Part shown: piece after piece, positions 1-9,087 of the stretch
Layout: each line of letters begins with the position of its first letter
Numbering within the stretch: position 1 is the first letter of the stretch
Translations under genes and position numbers: made by a program
NCBI RefSeq assembly: GCF_004791025.1
Contig: NZ_SRUO01000001.1
Span: 620,001 to 684,000, forward strand
Length of the DNA stretch: 64,000 nt
Direction of reading: 5' to 3'
Source: Mesorhizobium sp. M4B.F.Ca.ET.203.01.1.1
Lineage (GTDB): Bacteria; Pseudomonadota; Alphaproteobacteria; Rhizobiales; Rhizobiaceae
Notes under the pieces: model-generated
Database searches by the model: none
Seen by the model: only the letters and a program-made list of their open reading frames with translations
Told to the model about the DNA's origin: nothing

Positions 1-2302
1 GGGCGGCGTCGCCAGCGACCAGCGCCACGATTCCGCGCACAAACATGTCAGCGGCACGGCGGTCTATATCGACGACATGCCGGAGCCGGCGGGCACGCTG
101 CATGGCTGCCTCGGCCTTTCGGCAGCAACGCATGCCACCATCACCCGGATGGACCTGTCGGCGGTGCGCGCGGCGCCGGGCGTCGTCGACGTGCTGACGG
201 CAAAGGACGTGCCCGGCGAGAACGACATCTCGCCGACCGGCCGCCATGACGAGCCGGTGCTCGCCGACGGCAAGGTCGAGTTCTACGGCCAGCCGATCTT
301 CTGCGTCATCGCCGAGACGCGCGAACAGGCGCGCCGCGCCACCCGGCTGGCCAAGGTCGAATACAAGCAATTGCCCTTCGTCACCGACATCGGCGAGCTA
401 AACCCAAGGAAAGACAAGCTGGTCACGCCGCCGCTGACGCTGAAGCGCGGCGACGCGGAGGCGGCGATCAAGGCAGCGCCGCGCAAGCTCAAGGGAAAAA
501 TGCGCGTCGGCGGCCAGGAGCATTTCTACCTGGAAGGCCATATCGCCATGGCCGTCCCCGGCGAGGACGAGGATGTCACCATCTATTCCTCTACCCAGCA
601 TCCGAGCGAAGTCCAGCATATGGTCAGCCACGCGCTGGGGGTGCCGAGCAACGCCATCACGGTGGAGATTCGCCGCATGGGCGGTGGCTTCGGCGGCAAG
701 GAGACGCAAGGCAACCAATTTGCCGCGCTGGCGGCGATCGCAGCGAAACGGCACCACCGCGCGGTGAAAATCCGGCCCGACCGCGACGACGACATGACCG
801 CCACCGGCAAGCGCCACGACTTCGTCGTCGATTACGAGGTCGGCTTCGACGACGACGGCAACATACTCGGCGTCGACTTCATGTTCGCGGCGCGCTGCGG
901 CTTCTCCTCGGACCTGTCGGGCCCGGTGACCGACCGCGCGCTGTTCCATTGCGACAACACCTATTTCTGGCCAGCGGTGCATGCGCAGTCGGCGCCGCTC
1001 TACACCAACACGGTGTCGAACACCGCCTTCCGCGGTTTCGGCGGGCCGCAGGGCATGGTCGGCGCCGAGCGCGTCATCGACGAGGTCGCCTTTGCCGTCG
1101 GCAAGGATCCGCTCGAGATCCGCAAGAAGAATTTCTACGGCACCAGCGACCGCAACGTCACGCCCTACCATCAGACGGTCGAGGACAACATCATCCACCG
1201 CATCATTGCCGAGCTGGAGGCGAGCTCGAACTATGAGCGGCGCCGGCGTGAAATCAGGGCCTTCAACGCCAACAGCCGCTTCATCAAGCGCGGCCTGGCG
1301 CTGACACCGGTGAAGTTCGGCATCTCGTTCACTGCCACGCATTACAACCAGGCCGGCGCGCTGGTGCACGTCTATACCGACGGCTCGGTGCATCTGAACC
1401 ATGGCGGCACCGAGATGGGGCAAGGCCTCTATCTCAAGGTCGCGCAAGTGGTGGCGGAAGAGTTCCAGATCGACCTCGACCAGGTCAAGATCACCGCCAC
1501 GACAACCGGCAAGGTGCCGAACACGTCGGCCACCGCGGCGTCGTCCGGCTCCGACCTCAACGGCATGGCGGCGCAGAACGGCGCCCGCCAGATCAAGGAC
1601 CGGCTGACCAATTTCGCGGCCGAGAAATACCAGGTGCCGCGCGACCAGGTGCTGTTCCTGCCCAACCGGGTTCGCATCGGCAACCAGGAGATCGCCTTCG
1701 CCGACCTCGTCAAGCAGGCCTATATGGCGCGCATCCAGCTCTCGGCAGCCGGCTTCTACAAAACACCGAAGATCCACTGGAACCGCGACAAGGGCGAGGG
1801 TCGCCCCTTCTACTACTTCGCCTATGGCGCATCGTGCTCGGAAGTGTCGGTCGACACGCTGACCGGCGAATACGTGGTCGAGCGCACCGACATACTGCAC
1901 GAGACCGGCCGCTCGCTGAACCGTGCCATCGACCTCGGCCAGATCGAGGGCGGCTTCATCCAGGGCATGGGCTGGCTGACCACCGAGGAACTGTGGTGGG
2001 ACGAGAAGGGCCGGCTGCGCACGCACGCGCCGTCGACCTACAAGATCCCGCTGGCGTCGGACCGGCCGAAGATCTTCAACGTCACGCTGGCCGACTGGCC
2101 GGAGGCGCATGAGCCGACCGTGCACCGCTCCAAGGCGGTCGGCGAGCCGCCCTTCCCGCTCGGCATGTCGGTGCTGCACGCGCTGTCGGACGCGGTGGCG
2201 AGCGTCGCCGACCACAGGATCTGCCCGCGCCTCGACGCGCCGGCGACGCCAGAGCGGGTGCTGATGGCGATCGAACGGCTGAGAGCCGCAAGACCGGCTT
2301 GA
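1..2302 (+). CDS. xdhB: Xanthine dehydrogenase molybdenum-binding subunit (5' end outside window)
   Basis: This is the Mo-cofactor subunit of xanthine dehydrogenase, which oxidises hypoxanthine to xanthine and urate in the cytoplasm. The frame is already open at base 2 (GGVASDQRHDSAHKHVSG, then TAVYIDDMPEP). That is the usual XdhB N-terminal region, so only a few dozen residues are missing. Internal ATGs such as the one at 77 are not the start. Family motifs are visible: MGGGFGGKE near 677-703, RGFGGPQG near 1031-1054, and VGEPPFPLG near 2137-2163, which carries the catalytic-base glutamate. The stop overlaps the region just before xdhC, so the two are probably cotranscribed. The FAD/[2Fe-2S] subunit XdhA is expected just upstream of the window. 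Confidence 0.95.
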   Translation, partial: GGVASDQRHDSAHKHVSGTAVYIDDMPEPAGTLHGCLGLSAATHATITRMDLSAVRAAPGVVDVLTAKDVPGENDISPTGRHDEPVLADGKVEFYGQPIFCVIAETREQARRATRLAKVEYKQLPFVTDIGELNPRKDKLVTPPLTLKRGDAEAAIKAAPRKLKGKMRVGGQEHFYLEGHIAMAVPGEDEDVTIYSSTQHPSEVQHMVSHALGVPSNAITVEIRRMGGGFGGKETQGNQFAALAAIAAKRHHRAVKIRPDRDDDMTATGKRHDFVVDYEVGFDDDGNILGVDFMFAARCGFSSDLSGPVTDRALFHCDNTYFWPAVHAQSAPLYTNTVSNTAFRGFGGPQGMVGAERVIDEVAFAVGKDPLEIRKKNFYGTSDRNVTPYHQTVEDNIIHRIIAELEASSNYERRRREIRAFNANSRFIKRGLALTPVKFGISFTATHYNQAGALVHVYTDGSVHLNHGGTEMGQGLYLKVAQVVAEEFQIDLDQVKITATTTGKVPNTSATAASSGSDLNGMAAQNGARQIKDRLTNFAAEKYQVPRDQVLFLPNRVRIGNQEIAFADLVKQAYMARIQLSAAGFYKTPKIHWNRDKGEGRPFYYFAYGASCSEVSVDTLTGEYVVERTDILHETGRSLNRAIDLGQIEGGFIQGMGWLTTEELWWDEKGRLRTHAPSTYKIPLASDRPKIFNVTLADWPEAHEPTVHRSKAVGEPPFPLGMSVLHALSDAVASVADHRICPRLDAPATPERVLMAIERLRAARPA

Positions 2303-2355
2303 ACTGGGCCAAAGGTGCAATTCGGGCCGAAAAACTCTATATTTCCGTATCGGGA

Positions 2356-3393
2356 ATGCAGACGATGAACTCGAAGGTGCAAAGCCTGAAGGATTTTCTC
2401 GGCCAAACGGGCCGGGCCGCGCTGGTCGAGGTCGCGGCAACCAAGGGCTCGACCCCGCGCGAGACCGGCGCCTTCATGCTGGTCTCGGCCTCGGCGATTT
2501 ACGGCACGATCGGCGGCGGCCAGCTCGAATATATGGCGATCGACAAGGCGCGGCAGATGCTGGGCTCTTTACGCCCTGCACCTCTCGGGGAATTTGCCGA
2601 CGTCGCCGCCGCCCCTCATCCGCCTGCCGGCACCTTCTCCCCGTATAGTGACGGGGAGAAGGGAGATAGTCGCAACGCTGGCGACCCCCTCTCCCCGTCC
2701 TTACGGGGAGAGGGTAAGGGTGAGGGGCTGCGCGACGCCGGCAAGATGTTCGCCACGCTCGACGTTCCGCTCGGGCCTGAAATCGGCCAGTGCTGCGGCG
2801 GACGCGTCGAGGTGCTGATCCGCCCGGTCGATGCGGCACTCGAACAAGAGCTGATCGCCAAAGCCGAGGTCGAGGAGGCGCATCTGCCTCACGTCTATCT
2901 CTTCGGCGGCGGCCATGTCGGCCAGGCGCTGGCGTCGGCGCTGGCGCTGCTGCCCATCCATGCCGTCGTCGTCGAGACGCGCGCCGAAGCGCTCGAAGGG
3001 ATGCCGGAAACGGTCGAAACCAGACTGACGCCGATGCCCGAGGCCGTGGTGCGCGATGCGCCGGCGGGAGCCGCCTTCGCCATCCTCACCCACGACCATG
3101 CGCTCGATTTCCTGATCGTCGCCGAAGCGTTGAAGCGGGGCGACGCCGCCTATGTCGGCATGATCGGCTCGAAGACCAAGAAGGCGACCTTCAAGAACTG
3201 GTTCCTCAAATCGGCGGATGGCAGCGAGGCGGAGTTCAACCGCCTGGTCTCGCCGATCGGCGGCAATGCGGTGAAGGACAAGCGCCCGCCGGTCATCGCG
3301 GCGCTCGCCGCCGCGGAGATCATGACGGCGCTGGTCTCGCATGCCACTGAGGCGACTGCCTCAAGCACGCCCGAGAAGGCGATGGCCGACTGA
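2356..3393 (+). CDS. xdhC: Xanthine dehydrogenase accessory protein XdhC with an in-frame repeat insertion
   Basis: XdhC binds and sulfurates molybdenum cofactor and hands it to XdhB. The N-terminal XdhC/CoxI part has KGSTPRETGAFM and GTIGGGQLE. The C-terminal Rossmann part has VYLFGGGHVGQAL and VGMIGSKTKK. I chose ATG 2356 (MQTMNSK) because upstream in-frame TTG 2299 sits on the xdhB stop; ATG 2365 is also possible. Residues about 74-129 are alien to the family. They are the translation of two palindromic repeat units (2612-2728) that lie between the DKARQMLG and DVPLGPEIGQCCGG blocks. The frame is kept throughout, so a protein about 50 residues longer than usual is predicted. Whether the loop is tolerated is not visible from sequence. 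Confidence 0.93.
   Translation: MQTMNSKVQSLKDFLGQTGRAALVEVAATKGSTPRETGAFMLVSASAIYGTIGGGQLEYMAIDKARQMLGSLRPAPLGEFADVAAAPHPPAGTFSPYSDGEKGDSRNAGDPLSPSLRGEGKGEGLRDAGKMFATLDVPLGPEIGQCCGGRVEVLIRPVDAALEQELIAKAEVEEAHLPHVYLFGGGHVGQALASALALLPIHAVVVETRAEALEGMPETVETRLTPMPEAVVRDAPAGAAFAILTHDHALDFLIVAEALKRGDAAYVGMIGSKTKKATFKNWFLKSADGSEAEFNRLVSPIGGNAVKDKRPPVIAALAAAEIMTALVSHATEATASSTPEKAMAD
2612..2728 (+). repeat. Pair of palindromic repeat units inside xdhC
   Basis: The first unit (2612-2662) reads CCCTCATCCGCCTGCCGG and then a hairpin with arms CTTCTCCCCGT (2634-2644) and ACGGGGAGAAG (2651-2661) around ATAGTG. The second hairpin has arms CCCTCTCCCCGT (2687-2698) and ACGGGGAGAGGG (2703-2714), followed by a short GTGAGGGG tail. 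The same first unit recurs between genes at 12.3, 17.8 and 28.0 kb. Here both units are read through in the xdhC frame, giving peptides such as PHPPAGTFSPYSDGEKG. Confidence 0.9.
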
Positions 3394-3529
3394 GCCCAGT
3401 CGCCGGGGCGCCGGCGGCGACGCTGCTGGGATATGACCAGCGCTCACAGCTGCTCGTCGCTTTCTTCATTTCCCAAATCTTTCGGGAAAGTGTTTTCTGC
3501 GCGCCTCACAAGCACGAGGCGGACCCCTG

Positions 3530-4366
3530 ATGGACGTATTGAGAATTGCGGCGTTTTCGGATGGCGACAACGGCGGCAACCCGGCCGGCGTGGTGATCGG
3601 CACGGTCTTGGACGATGCCATCGAAATGCAGCGCGTCGCGGCCGAAGTCGGGTTTTCGGAAACCGCCTTTGCGGCGCCGGAAGGCGATGGCTGGCGGGTC
3701 CGCTATTTCTCTCCGGAAAGCGAAGTGCCGTTCTGCGGCCATGCCACGATCGCGCTTGGAGCTGCGCTGGTGCGGCAGTTCGGCGACGGGATTTTTGCGC
3801 TCACCCTCAATCAGGCAACGATCACCGTCGAAGGGTTTCGCGACGGCGCCAACATCGTCGCGGCGCTGCAGTCGCCGCCGACGCGCAGCCGGCCGGCCCC
3901 ACCAGAGCTCCTCGCGGAGACGCTGGCGCTGTTCGGCTATCAGGCAAACGATCTCGATCCGGCCATTCCGCCGGCGCTGATCCATGGCGGTGCCGACCAT
4001 CTCGCGCTGGCGCTGAAGTCGCGCGAGGCGCTGGCTGCAATGGCCTATGACCTGAAGCGCGGGCAGGCGCTGATGCGGCGCGAAGGGCTGGTGACGATCC
4101 TGCTCGCCTATGCCGAAGCGCCCGCCCTGTTCCACACGCGCAATCCGTTCGCGTCGGGCGGCGTCTACGAGGATCCGGCGACAGGAGCCTCGACCGCCGC
4201 CTTCGCCGGCTATCTGCGCGACCTCGGCTGGCCGCATGGCGGCGCGATCGACATCGTGCAGGGCGAGGACATGGGCATGCGCTCGCGGCTGCATGCCGAC
4301 ATCCCGCCCCAGCCAGGCAGCTCGATCAGGGTGTCAGGCACGGCCCGGATGATGGACGCCGGCTAA
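3530..4366 (+). CDS. PhzF family isomerase/epimerase-like protein
   Basis: This is a PhzF-fold protein of usual length (278 residues). The family includes phenazine isomerase, diaminopimelate-epimerase relatives and trans-3-hydroxyproline-type enzymes, and the substrate cannot be read from sequence. NGGNPAGVV near the N-terminus, GFSETAFA with the catalytic Glu at about residue 44, PFCGHATIALG (70-80) and the second-half EDPATGAST are all intact, so an active enzyme is likely. ATG 3530 fits the first family residues (MDVLRIAAF). It ends tail to tail with the flavin monooxygenase on the other strand, the two stop codons sharing bases 4364-4365. It may be expressed with xdhC, but a 136-bp gap separates them. 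Confidence 0.85.
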   Translation: MDVLRIAAFSDGDNGGNPAGVVIGTVLDDAIEMQRVAAEVGFSETAFAAPEGDGWRVRYFSPESEVPFCGHATIALGAALVRQFGDGIFALTLNQATITVEGFRDGANIVAALQSPPTRSRPAPPELLAETLALFGYQANDLDPAIPPALIHGGADHLALALKSREALAAMAYDLKRGQALMRREGLVTILLAYAEAPALFHTRNPFASGGVYEDPATGASTAAFAGYLRDLGWPHGGAIDIVQGEDMGMRSRLHADIPPQPGSSIRVSGTARMMDAG

Positions 4367-5631
4367 GCATCCGATGCCGGCCGCTTCAGGCCGAGATGTT
4401 CGCGCAGGGTGCGGCCTTCATAGTCGGTGCGGAACAGGCCGCGCCGCTGCAGTTCCGGCACGACGAGGGCACAGAAGGCGTCGAGCTCGCCGGGGAACCA
4501 GGACGGCATGACGTTGAAGCCGTCGGCGGCGCCGCCCTCGAAGCGCGCCTGCAATTCGTCGGCGATCTGCGCGGGCGTGCCGACGATCCGCCAATGCCCG
4601 CGCGCGCCGGCGAAATGGCGGGCAAGCTGACGGATGGACAGGCCGTCGCGGCGCGACTGCTCGACGACCAGCGCCTGCCGGCTCTTCATGCCTTCGCTCT
4701 CCGGCAGTTCGGGCAGCGGCCCGTCGATCGGATGGCGCCAGAGATCGGAGATGCTGAGATAGCTGGAGAGCAGCGCCACGCCGACCTCGTCGGGGATAAG
4801 CTCCTGCAATTCCTCATGCTTTTGCCGGGCCTCCGCCTCTGTGGCGGCGACGACCGGCGCGACGCCGGGCATGATCTTGACGTCTTCCGGCTCTCGCCCG
4901 TAGGCGGCGAGCCGTCGCTTGACGTCGTCGTAGAAGGCCTTCGCTTCTTCGAAGGTCTGCGCCGCGCTGAACACGACGTCGGCGGTCCTGGCGGCAAGGT
5001 CCTTGCCGTCCTCCGAGGCTCCAGCCTGCACCATGACCGGCGCGCCCTGCGGCGAGCGCGGCAGGTCGAGCGCGTCCCTGACCGAAAAGCTCTGGCCGTC
5101 ATGGTTGAGGCCGCCATTGCCGTCGCCGCGCCAGAGGTCGGCGACCACCTGGGCGAATTCGCGCGCCCGCTCGTAACGGTCGGCATGCGGACGCAGGCCC
5201 GTCGAGCCGAAATTGGCGGCCTCGATGTGGCTGGCCGAGGTGACCAGGTTCCAGCCGGCGCGGCCGCCGCTCAGATGGTCGAGCGAGGCGAAGGTTCGCG
5301 CCAGCCCGTAGGGCTCGTTGTAGCTGGTCGAGGCCGTGGAGACGAGGCCGATGCGCTCGGTCTGCACGGCGATCGCCGAAAGCAGGCTGATCGGCTCGAA
5401 ACCGATCGAGCGCGAGGTCTGGCTGGCGATCTGGACGTTGGCCTCGCGCAGGCCGGCAGCATCCTCGCAGAAGATCATGTCGAGCTTCGCCGCTTCGGCC
5501 GTGCGGGCGAGTTGTATGTAATGGTCGATGTCGATACCGGCCGTGACATGCGCATCGGGATGGCGCCAGGCGGCGATGTGGTGGCCTGTCGCCCACAGGA
5601 AGGCGCCGAGCTTCATCTGACGCGCGCTCAT
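4363..5631 (-). CDS. LLM-class FMN-dependent monooxygenase (NtaA/SnaA/DszA type)
   Basis: This 422-residue protein has the length and layout of the large flavin monooxygenases that use FMNH2 from a partner reductase, such as nitrilotriacetate, dibenzothiophene-sulfone and pristinamycin enzymes. Visible blocks are MKLGAFLWATGHHIAAWRHP at the N-terminus, LARTFASLDHLSGGRAGWNLVTS, and ARSPQGAP-like DLPRSPQGAPVMVQAGAS. The start overlaps the stop of the upstream LLM gene (ATGA at 5628-5631), so the two form an operon. The substrate is unknown. No reductase gene is adjacent. Confidence 0.85.
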   Translation of the reverse strand: MSARQMKLGAFLWATGHHIAAWRHPDAHVTAGIDIDHYIQLARTAEAAKLDMIFCEDAAGLREANVQIASQTSRSIGFEPISLLSAIAVQTERIGLVSTASTSYNEPYGLARTFASLDHLSGGRAGWNLVTSASHIEAANFGSTGLRPHADRYERAREFAQVVADLWRGDGNGGLNHDGQSFSVRDALDLPRSPQGAPVMVQAGASEDGKDLAARTADVVFSAAQTFEEAKAFYDDVKRRLAAYGREPEDVKIMPGVAPVVAATEAEARQKHEELQELIPDEVGVALLSSYLSISDLWRHPIDGPLPELPESEGMKSRQALVVEQSRRDGLSIRQLARHFAGARGHWRIVGTPAQIADELQARFEGGAADGFNVMPSWFPGELDAFCALVVPELQRRGLFRTDYEGRTLREHLGLKRPASDA

Positions 5632-6584
5632 GGTTTGCCTCCCGCCTCAAGTCCGAGATGCTGGCGCAACGTCGCGCCCGCACGTGCGGATTGAGCCAGG
5701 CCGCGACGTTGCAGCTCCGGCAGCACACGATCGGCAAAGGCCTCAAGCGCAGGAGGATCCGCCGGCAAAGTAAAGTTGAGGCCGTCGCAGCCGTTCGGGC
5801 CGACTTCGGCCTTCAGTTCGGGATCCCCGGCGACAGTCATCAGAACCTTCATGGCATCCGGCTCGCGGCCGGCGGCAAGCGCGCGACCTCTCAGGTCGTC
5901 ACAAGCAGCCCTTGTCGCTTCCGGCGATCCTTCGGCGATCAGGACGACGTCCGCGACGCGGACGGCGAAGTCGAGGTCGGCCTCGGACAGGCCGGACATG
6001 ACCAGCACCGGCGCGTCCTGCGGCGAGCGCGCCACGTTGAGCGGCCCGCGCACCGAAAAGAACCCGCCCTTGTGGTCAAGCAGATGCATCTTCTGCGGGT
6101 CGTGGAAACGGCCGCCGGCCTTGTCGAACAAAAGCGCATCGGCGTCCCAGCCTCTCCACAGGCCTTGCACGATGCCGATGAATTCTTCGGCGCGGCGACG
6201 GAAATCATCGTCCGAAAAACCTTCAGGCCGGCTGAAATTGGCGGCCTGGCGGGGATCCTGGACCATCGTCGCGCTCCAGCCGGCGCGGCCGTGGCTGATG
6301 ATGTCGAGCGAAGCGAAGCGCCGCGCCAGATTGTACGGCTGGTGCGCGAGCGTCGAGGCGCTGGCGACGAGGCCTATTTTATCGGTAACGGTCGCCAGAG
6401 CTGCCAATAGCGTCGTTGCCTCGAATGGGCTGGTCGATCGAGCGCCGCTGGGGGCGGCATCGGAGACGACGACCAGGTCGATCCCGGCCGCTTCCATTTT
6501 CCGCACGAAGCCGGCTATGCGGCGGAAGTCCAGGCCGGCCTGTCCGTCGGTGGCGGCAATGTCGAGCGAAATGGCGAGATGCAT
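5628..6584 (-). CDS. LLM-class flavin-dependent oxidoreductase (shorter paralogue)
   Basis: This 318-residue member of the luciferase-like monooxygenase superfamily starts MHLAISLDIAATDGQAG and carries ARRFASLDIISHGRAGWSATMVQ and ARSPQDAPVLVMSGLSE. These correspond to blocks in the downstream monooxygenase, and the C-termini also match (VLPELQRRGLAQS against VVPELQRRGLFRT). It is therefore a shorter relative of its neighbour, missing part of the central region. It overlaps the next gene by 4 bp. The pair could work as one enzyme with two diverged chains or as two enzymes of one pathway; the sequence does not decide this. Confidence 0.8.
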   Translation of the reverse strand: MHLAISLDIAATDGQAGLDFRRIAGFVRKMEAAGIDLVVVSDAAPSGARSTSPFEATTLLAALATVTDKIGLVASASTLAHQPYNLARRFASLDIISHGRAGWSATMVQDPRQAANFSRPEGFSDDDFRRRAEEFIGIVQGLWRGWDADALLFDKAGGRFHDPQKMHLLDHKGGFFSVRGPLNVARSPQDAPVLVMSGLSEADLDFAVRVADVVLIAEGSPEATRAACDDLRGRALAAGREPDAMKVLMTVAGDPELKAEVGPNGCDGLNFTLPADPPALEAFADRVLPELQRRGLAQSARAGATLRQHLGLEAGGKP

Positions 6585-6661
6585 GACGCGAACCTAAGTC
6601 CGCCTTCGCGCAAGGCAAGCCTGTGGAGTGGGCCAGCGGGCCGTCACTTGCCGGCCAGCCC

Positions 6662-7582
6662 CTATTTGCCCGCCAGAATATCCTTGATCAGCCGCTGGCA
6701 GCGCTCTGCCATGAAGTCGAGCAGCAGCCGTACCTTCGGGTCCTGCAGCTTCTTGTGCGGATAGACGGCGGCGAACTGCACCGGCGTCGGCGGTGTCTTG
6801 GCGAGTATCACCTTCAGCCGCTCGTCGCGAATGAAGGGCTCGACCTCGAAGCGCGGCTTGTTGATGATGCCGCGACCCGACAGCGCCCAGCCGGTCAGCA
6901 CGTCACCGTCGTCGGTGTCATAGGGTCCATGCACCTCGAATTTCTGCGGGCCGGCCGGCGTCTGCAGCGTCCAGACATATTCGCGCGCGCCGGCATAGCG
7001 CAGCATCAGGCAGTCGTGCTTCTTGCCGATCAGTTCCTGCGGCTCGGCCGGCTCGCCGCGCGCCTCCAGATATTTCGGCGCCGCCACCAGCACGCGCTCG
7101 CATTCCATGATGCCGCGCATCCTGAGGCTGGAATCCTCGATGATGCCCAGCCGGAAGGCGACGTCGATGCCTTCTTTCATGATGTCGACATTGTGATCCG
7201 AAAGCCTGAGCCGCACCTCGATATCAGGGTATTTGTCGTGAAAGTCCGGGATGCCGGAGGCGACCAGCCGGCGGCCGAGGCCGAGCGGCGCCGTCACCTT
7301 GATCGTGCCGCGCGGCTGGCCGGACAATGCCGAGACGGCGGCCTCGGCCTCGGTTATCGCCTCCAGCACCTGCTTGGCGCCGGTGTAGAATACCGTGCCG
7401 TGCTCGGTCGGCATCAGCTGCCTGGTCGTGCGGTTGAACAGGCGGACGCCGAGGTGCTTCTCCAGCTCCTTGATGCGGTTGGAAGCGACCGCCGGCGAAA
7501 TACGCATATCGCGCCCCGCCGCCGATAGATTGCCGAGCTCGACGACACGGACGAAGACGGCGATGTTGTCGAGATAGGCCAT
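6662..7582 (-). CDS. LysR family transcriptional regulator
   Basis: This is a LysR-type regulator (306 residues). The winged helix-turn-helix occupies residues about 5-62 (FVRVVELGNLSAAGRDMRIS, then SNRIKELEKHLGVRLFNR). A periplasmic-binding-protein-like effector domain follows. It lies between the LLM pair and the divergent urate hydroxylase gene. It could control the purine genes to its right, the monooxygenases to its left, or both; the sequence does not say which. The 285-bp divergent gap is largely filled by a long palindrome. Confidence 0.9.
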   Translation of the reverse strand: MAYLDNIAVFVRVVELGNLSAAGRDMRISPAVASNRIKELEKHLGVRLFNRTTRQLMPTEHGTVFYTGAKQVLEAITEAEAAVSALSGQPRGTIKVTAPLGLGRRLVASGIPDFHDKYPDIEVRLRLSDHNVDIMKEGIDVAFRLGIIEDSSLRMRGIMECERVLVAAPKYLEARGEPAEPQELIGKKHDCLMLRYAGAREYVWTLQTPAGPQKFEVHGPYDTDDGDVLTGWALSGRGIINKPRFEVEPFIRDERLKVILAKTPPTPVQFAAVYPHKKLQDPKVRLLLDFMAERCQRLIKDILAGK

Positions 7583-7605
7583 GCGTGGCTCTCAAACGGC
7601 TGCGT

Positions 7606-7751
7606 CAAGCTGTGTCGATTTTCAGGTTATGCCGGCCTGCAAACGGTGGGTTCCTGCGCTTCCGGTGCTCACGTGCTTCAAGCACGCTCCGCTCCGGTTC
7701 TCGGAACCCGCCGTTTTCGGCTCGGCCTGACCTGAATCTCAACACAGCTTG
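7606..7751. repeat. 146-bp imperfect palindrome between lysR and the urate hydroxylase gene
   Basis: Two arms of about 72 bases pair around the centre GTGCTTCAAGCAC (7673-7685). Matching pieces, written outward to inward, are CAAGCTGTGT/ACACAGCTTG, TTCAGGT/ACCTGAA, AACGG.GGGTTCC/GGAACCC.CCGTT and CCGG/CCGG. By eye the arms are about three quarters identical. The palindrome belongs to no gene and could form a very long hairpin in RNA or a cruciform. It may be a repeat element or a regulatory site of the divergent promoters. Confidence 0.8.
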
Positions 7752-7867
7752 CAACCTAGTATTTTTTATTTTTTTTTGAAAGTCATCGCGCACCTCGCCT
7801 CTTTTCGTTTTGGCGCCAGACCGTAAAGTCGGGCAATCGGCAGGGACGACTTCCCAAGGGCAACACG

Positions 7868-9085
7868 ATGCTGGATTTCGCGATTTTCTGGGACTGGCTG
7901 AGCTTCGCCGTCCGCTGGCTGCATGTCATCACCGGCATCGCCTGGATTGGCTCGTCCTTCTATTTCGTCGCGCTCGACCTCGGGCTGCGCCAGCGCCCCG
8001 GCCTGCCGGTCGGCGCCTTCGGCGAGGAATGGCAGGTGCATGGCGGCGGCTTCTATCACATCCAGAAGTATCTGGTGGCGCCGGCCGAGATGCCGGAGCA
8101 CCTGACCTGGTTCAAATGGGAGTCCTACGCCACATGGCTGTCGGGCTTCGCCATGCTGTGCGTGGTCTACTATGCCGGCGCCGACCTGTTCCTGATCGAT
8201 CCCAATGTGCTGCCGATGGCGGTGCCGGTCGGCATCCTTTTGTCGATGGCGACCATCGGCGTCGGCTGGGTTGTGTATGATCTGCTTTGCCGCTCGCCGC
8301 TGGGCAAGAGCGACACCGGCCTGATGCTGGTGCTCTATGGCGTGCTGGTGTTCATCGCCTGGGGACTCACCCACCTGTTCACCGGTCGCGCCGCCTTCCT
8401 GCATCTTGGCGCCATCACCGCCACGATCATGTCGGCCAACGTCTTCATGGTCATCATCCCGAACCAGAAGATCGTCGTCGCCGACCTGATCGCCGGCCGC
8501 AAGCCGGACCCGAAATACGGCAAGATCGCCAAGCAGCGCTCGCTGCACAACAACTACCTGACGCTGCCGGTGCTGTTCCTGATGCTGTCGAACCACTATC
8601 CGCTGGCGTTCGGCACCGAGTTCAACTGGGTGATCGCCTCGCTGGTGTTCATCATCGGCGTCTTGATCCGGCACTATTTCAACAGCGTCCATGCCCGCAA
8701 GGGCAATCCGACCTGGACGTGGCTCGGCGCCGCCGTGCTGTTCGTCATCATCATGTGGCTGTCGACGGCGCCGAAGGTCCTGACCGGCGAACCCAAGGCT
8801 TCCGCCGCGGCCGAGACCTATATCGCCTCGGCGCATTTCCAGGCCGTGCGCGACACGGTGCTTGGCCGCTGCTCGATGTGCCATGCCGAGGAGCCGGCCT
8901 ATGAAGGCATCTACCACGCGCCGAAGGGCGTGATGCTCGACACCGACGCGCGCATCGCCGAGCATGCGCGCGAGATCTACCTGCAGGCCGGCCGCAGCCA
9001 CGCTATGCCGCCCGCCAACGTCACCCAGATCAGCGACAAGGAGCGGGCGCTGCTGGTCGCCTGGTTCGAAGGCGCGGGAAAGTAA
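7868..9085 (+). CDS. puuD: Membrane-bound cytochrome c urate hydroxylase (urate oxidase)
   Basis: This enzyme oxidises urate to 5-hydroxyisourate in the cytoplasmic membrane and passes electrons to a c-type haem rather than to oxygen as uricase does. The first 300 residues are hydrophobic, with about eight membrane segments (for example WLHVITGIAWIGSSFYFVAL). The C-terminal domain carries one haem-attachment motif, CSMCH at residues 335-339, and a distal Met region (SHAMPPANVTQ). The length (405) fits the urate-oxidase-N/cytochrome-c fusion characterised in Agrobacterium. ATG 7868 follows a GGGCAACACG leader. Guanine deaminase starts 2 bp after the stop, so guanine, xanthine and urate steps are coupled here. 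Confidence 0.92.
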   Translation: MLDFAIFWDWLSFAVRWLHVITGIAWIGSSFYFVALDLGLRQRPGLPVGAFGEEWQVHGGGFYHIQKYLVAPAEMPEHLTWFKWESYATWLSGFAMLCVVYYAGADLFLIDPNVLPMAVPVGILLSMATIGVGWVVYDLLCRSPLGKSDTGLMLVLYGVLVFIAWGLTHLFTGRAAFLHLGAITATIMSANVFMVIIPNQKIVVADLIAGRKPDPKYGKIAKQRSLHNNYLTLPVLFLMLSNHYPLAFGTEFNWVIASLVFIIGVLIRHYFNSVHARKGNPTWTWLGAAVLFVIIMWLSTAPKVLTGEPKASAAAETYIASAHFQAVRDTVLGRCSMCHAEEPAYEGIYHAPKGVMLDTDARIAEHAREIYLQAGRSHAMPPANVTQISDKERALLVAWFEGAGK

Positions 9086-9087
9086 GC

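Noticed and set aside
398..2440. Open frame of 680 codons antisense to xdhB
   Set aside because: There are no recognisable motifs and the composition is that of a shadow frame; xdhB on the plus strand has clear family motifs.
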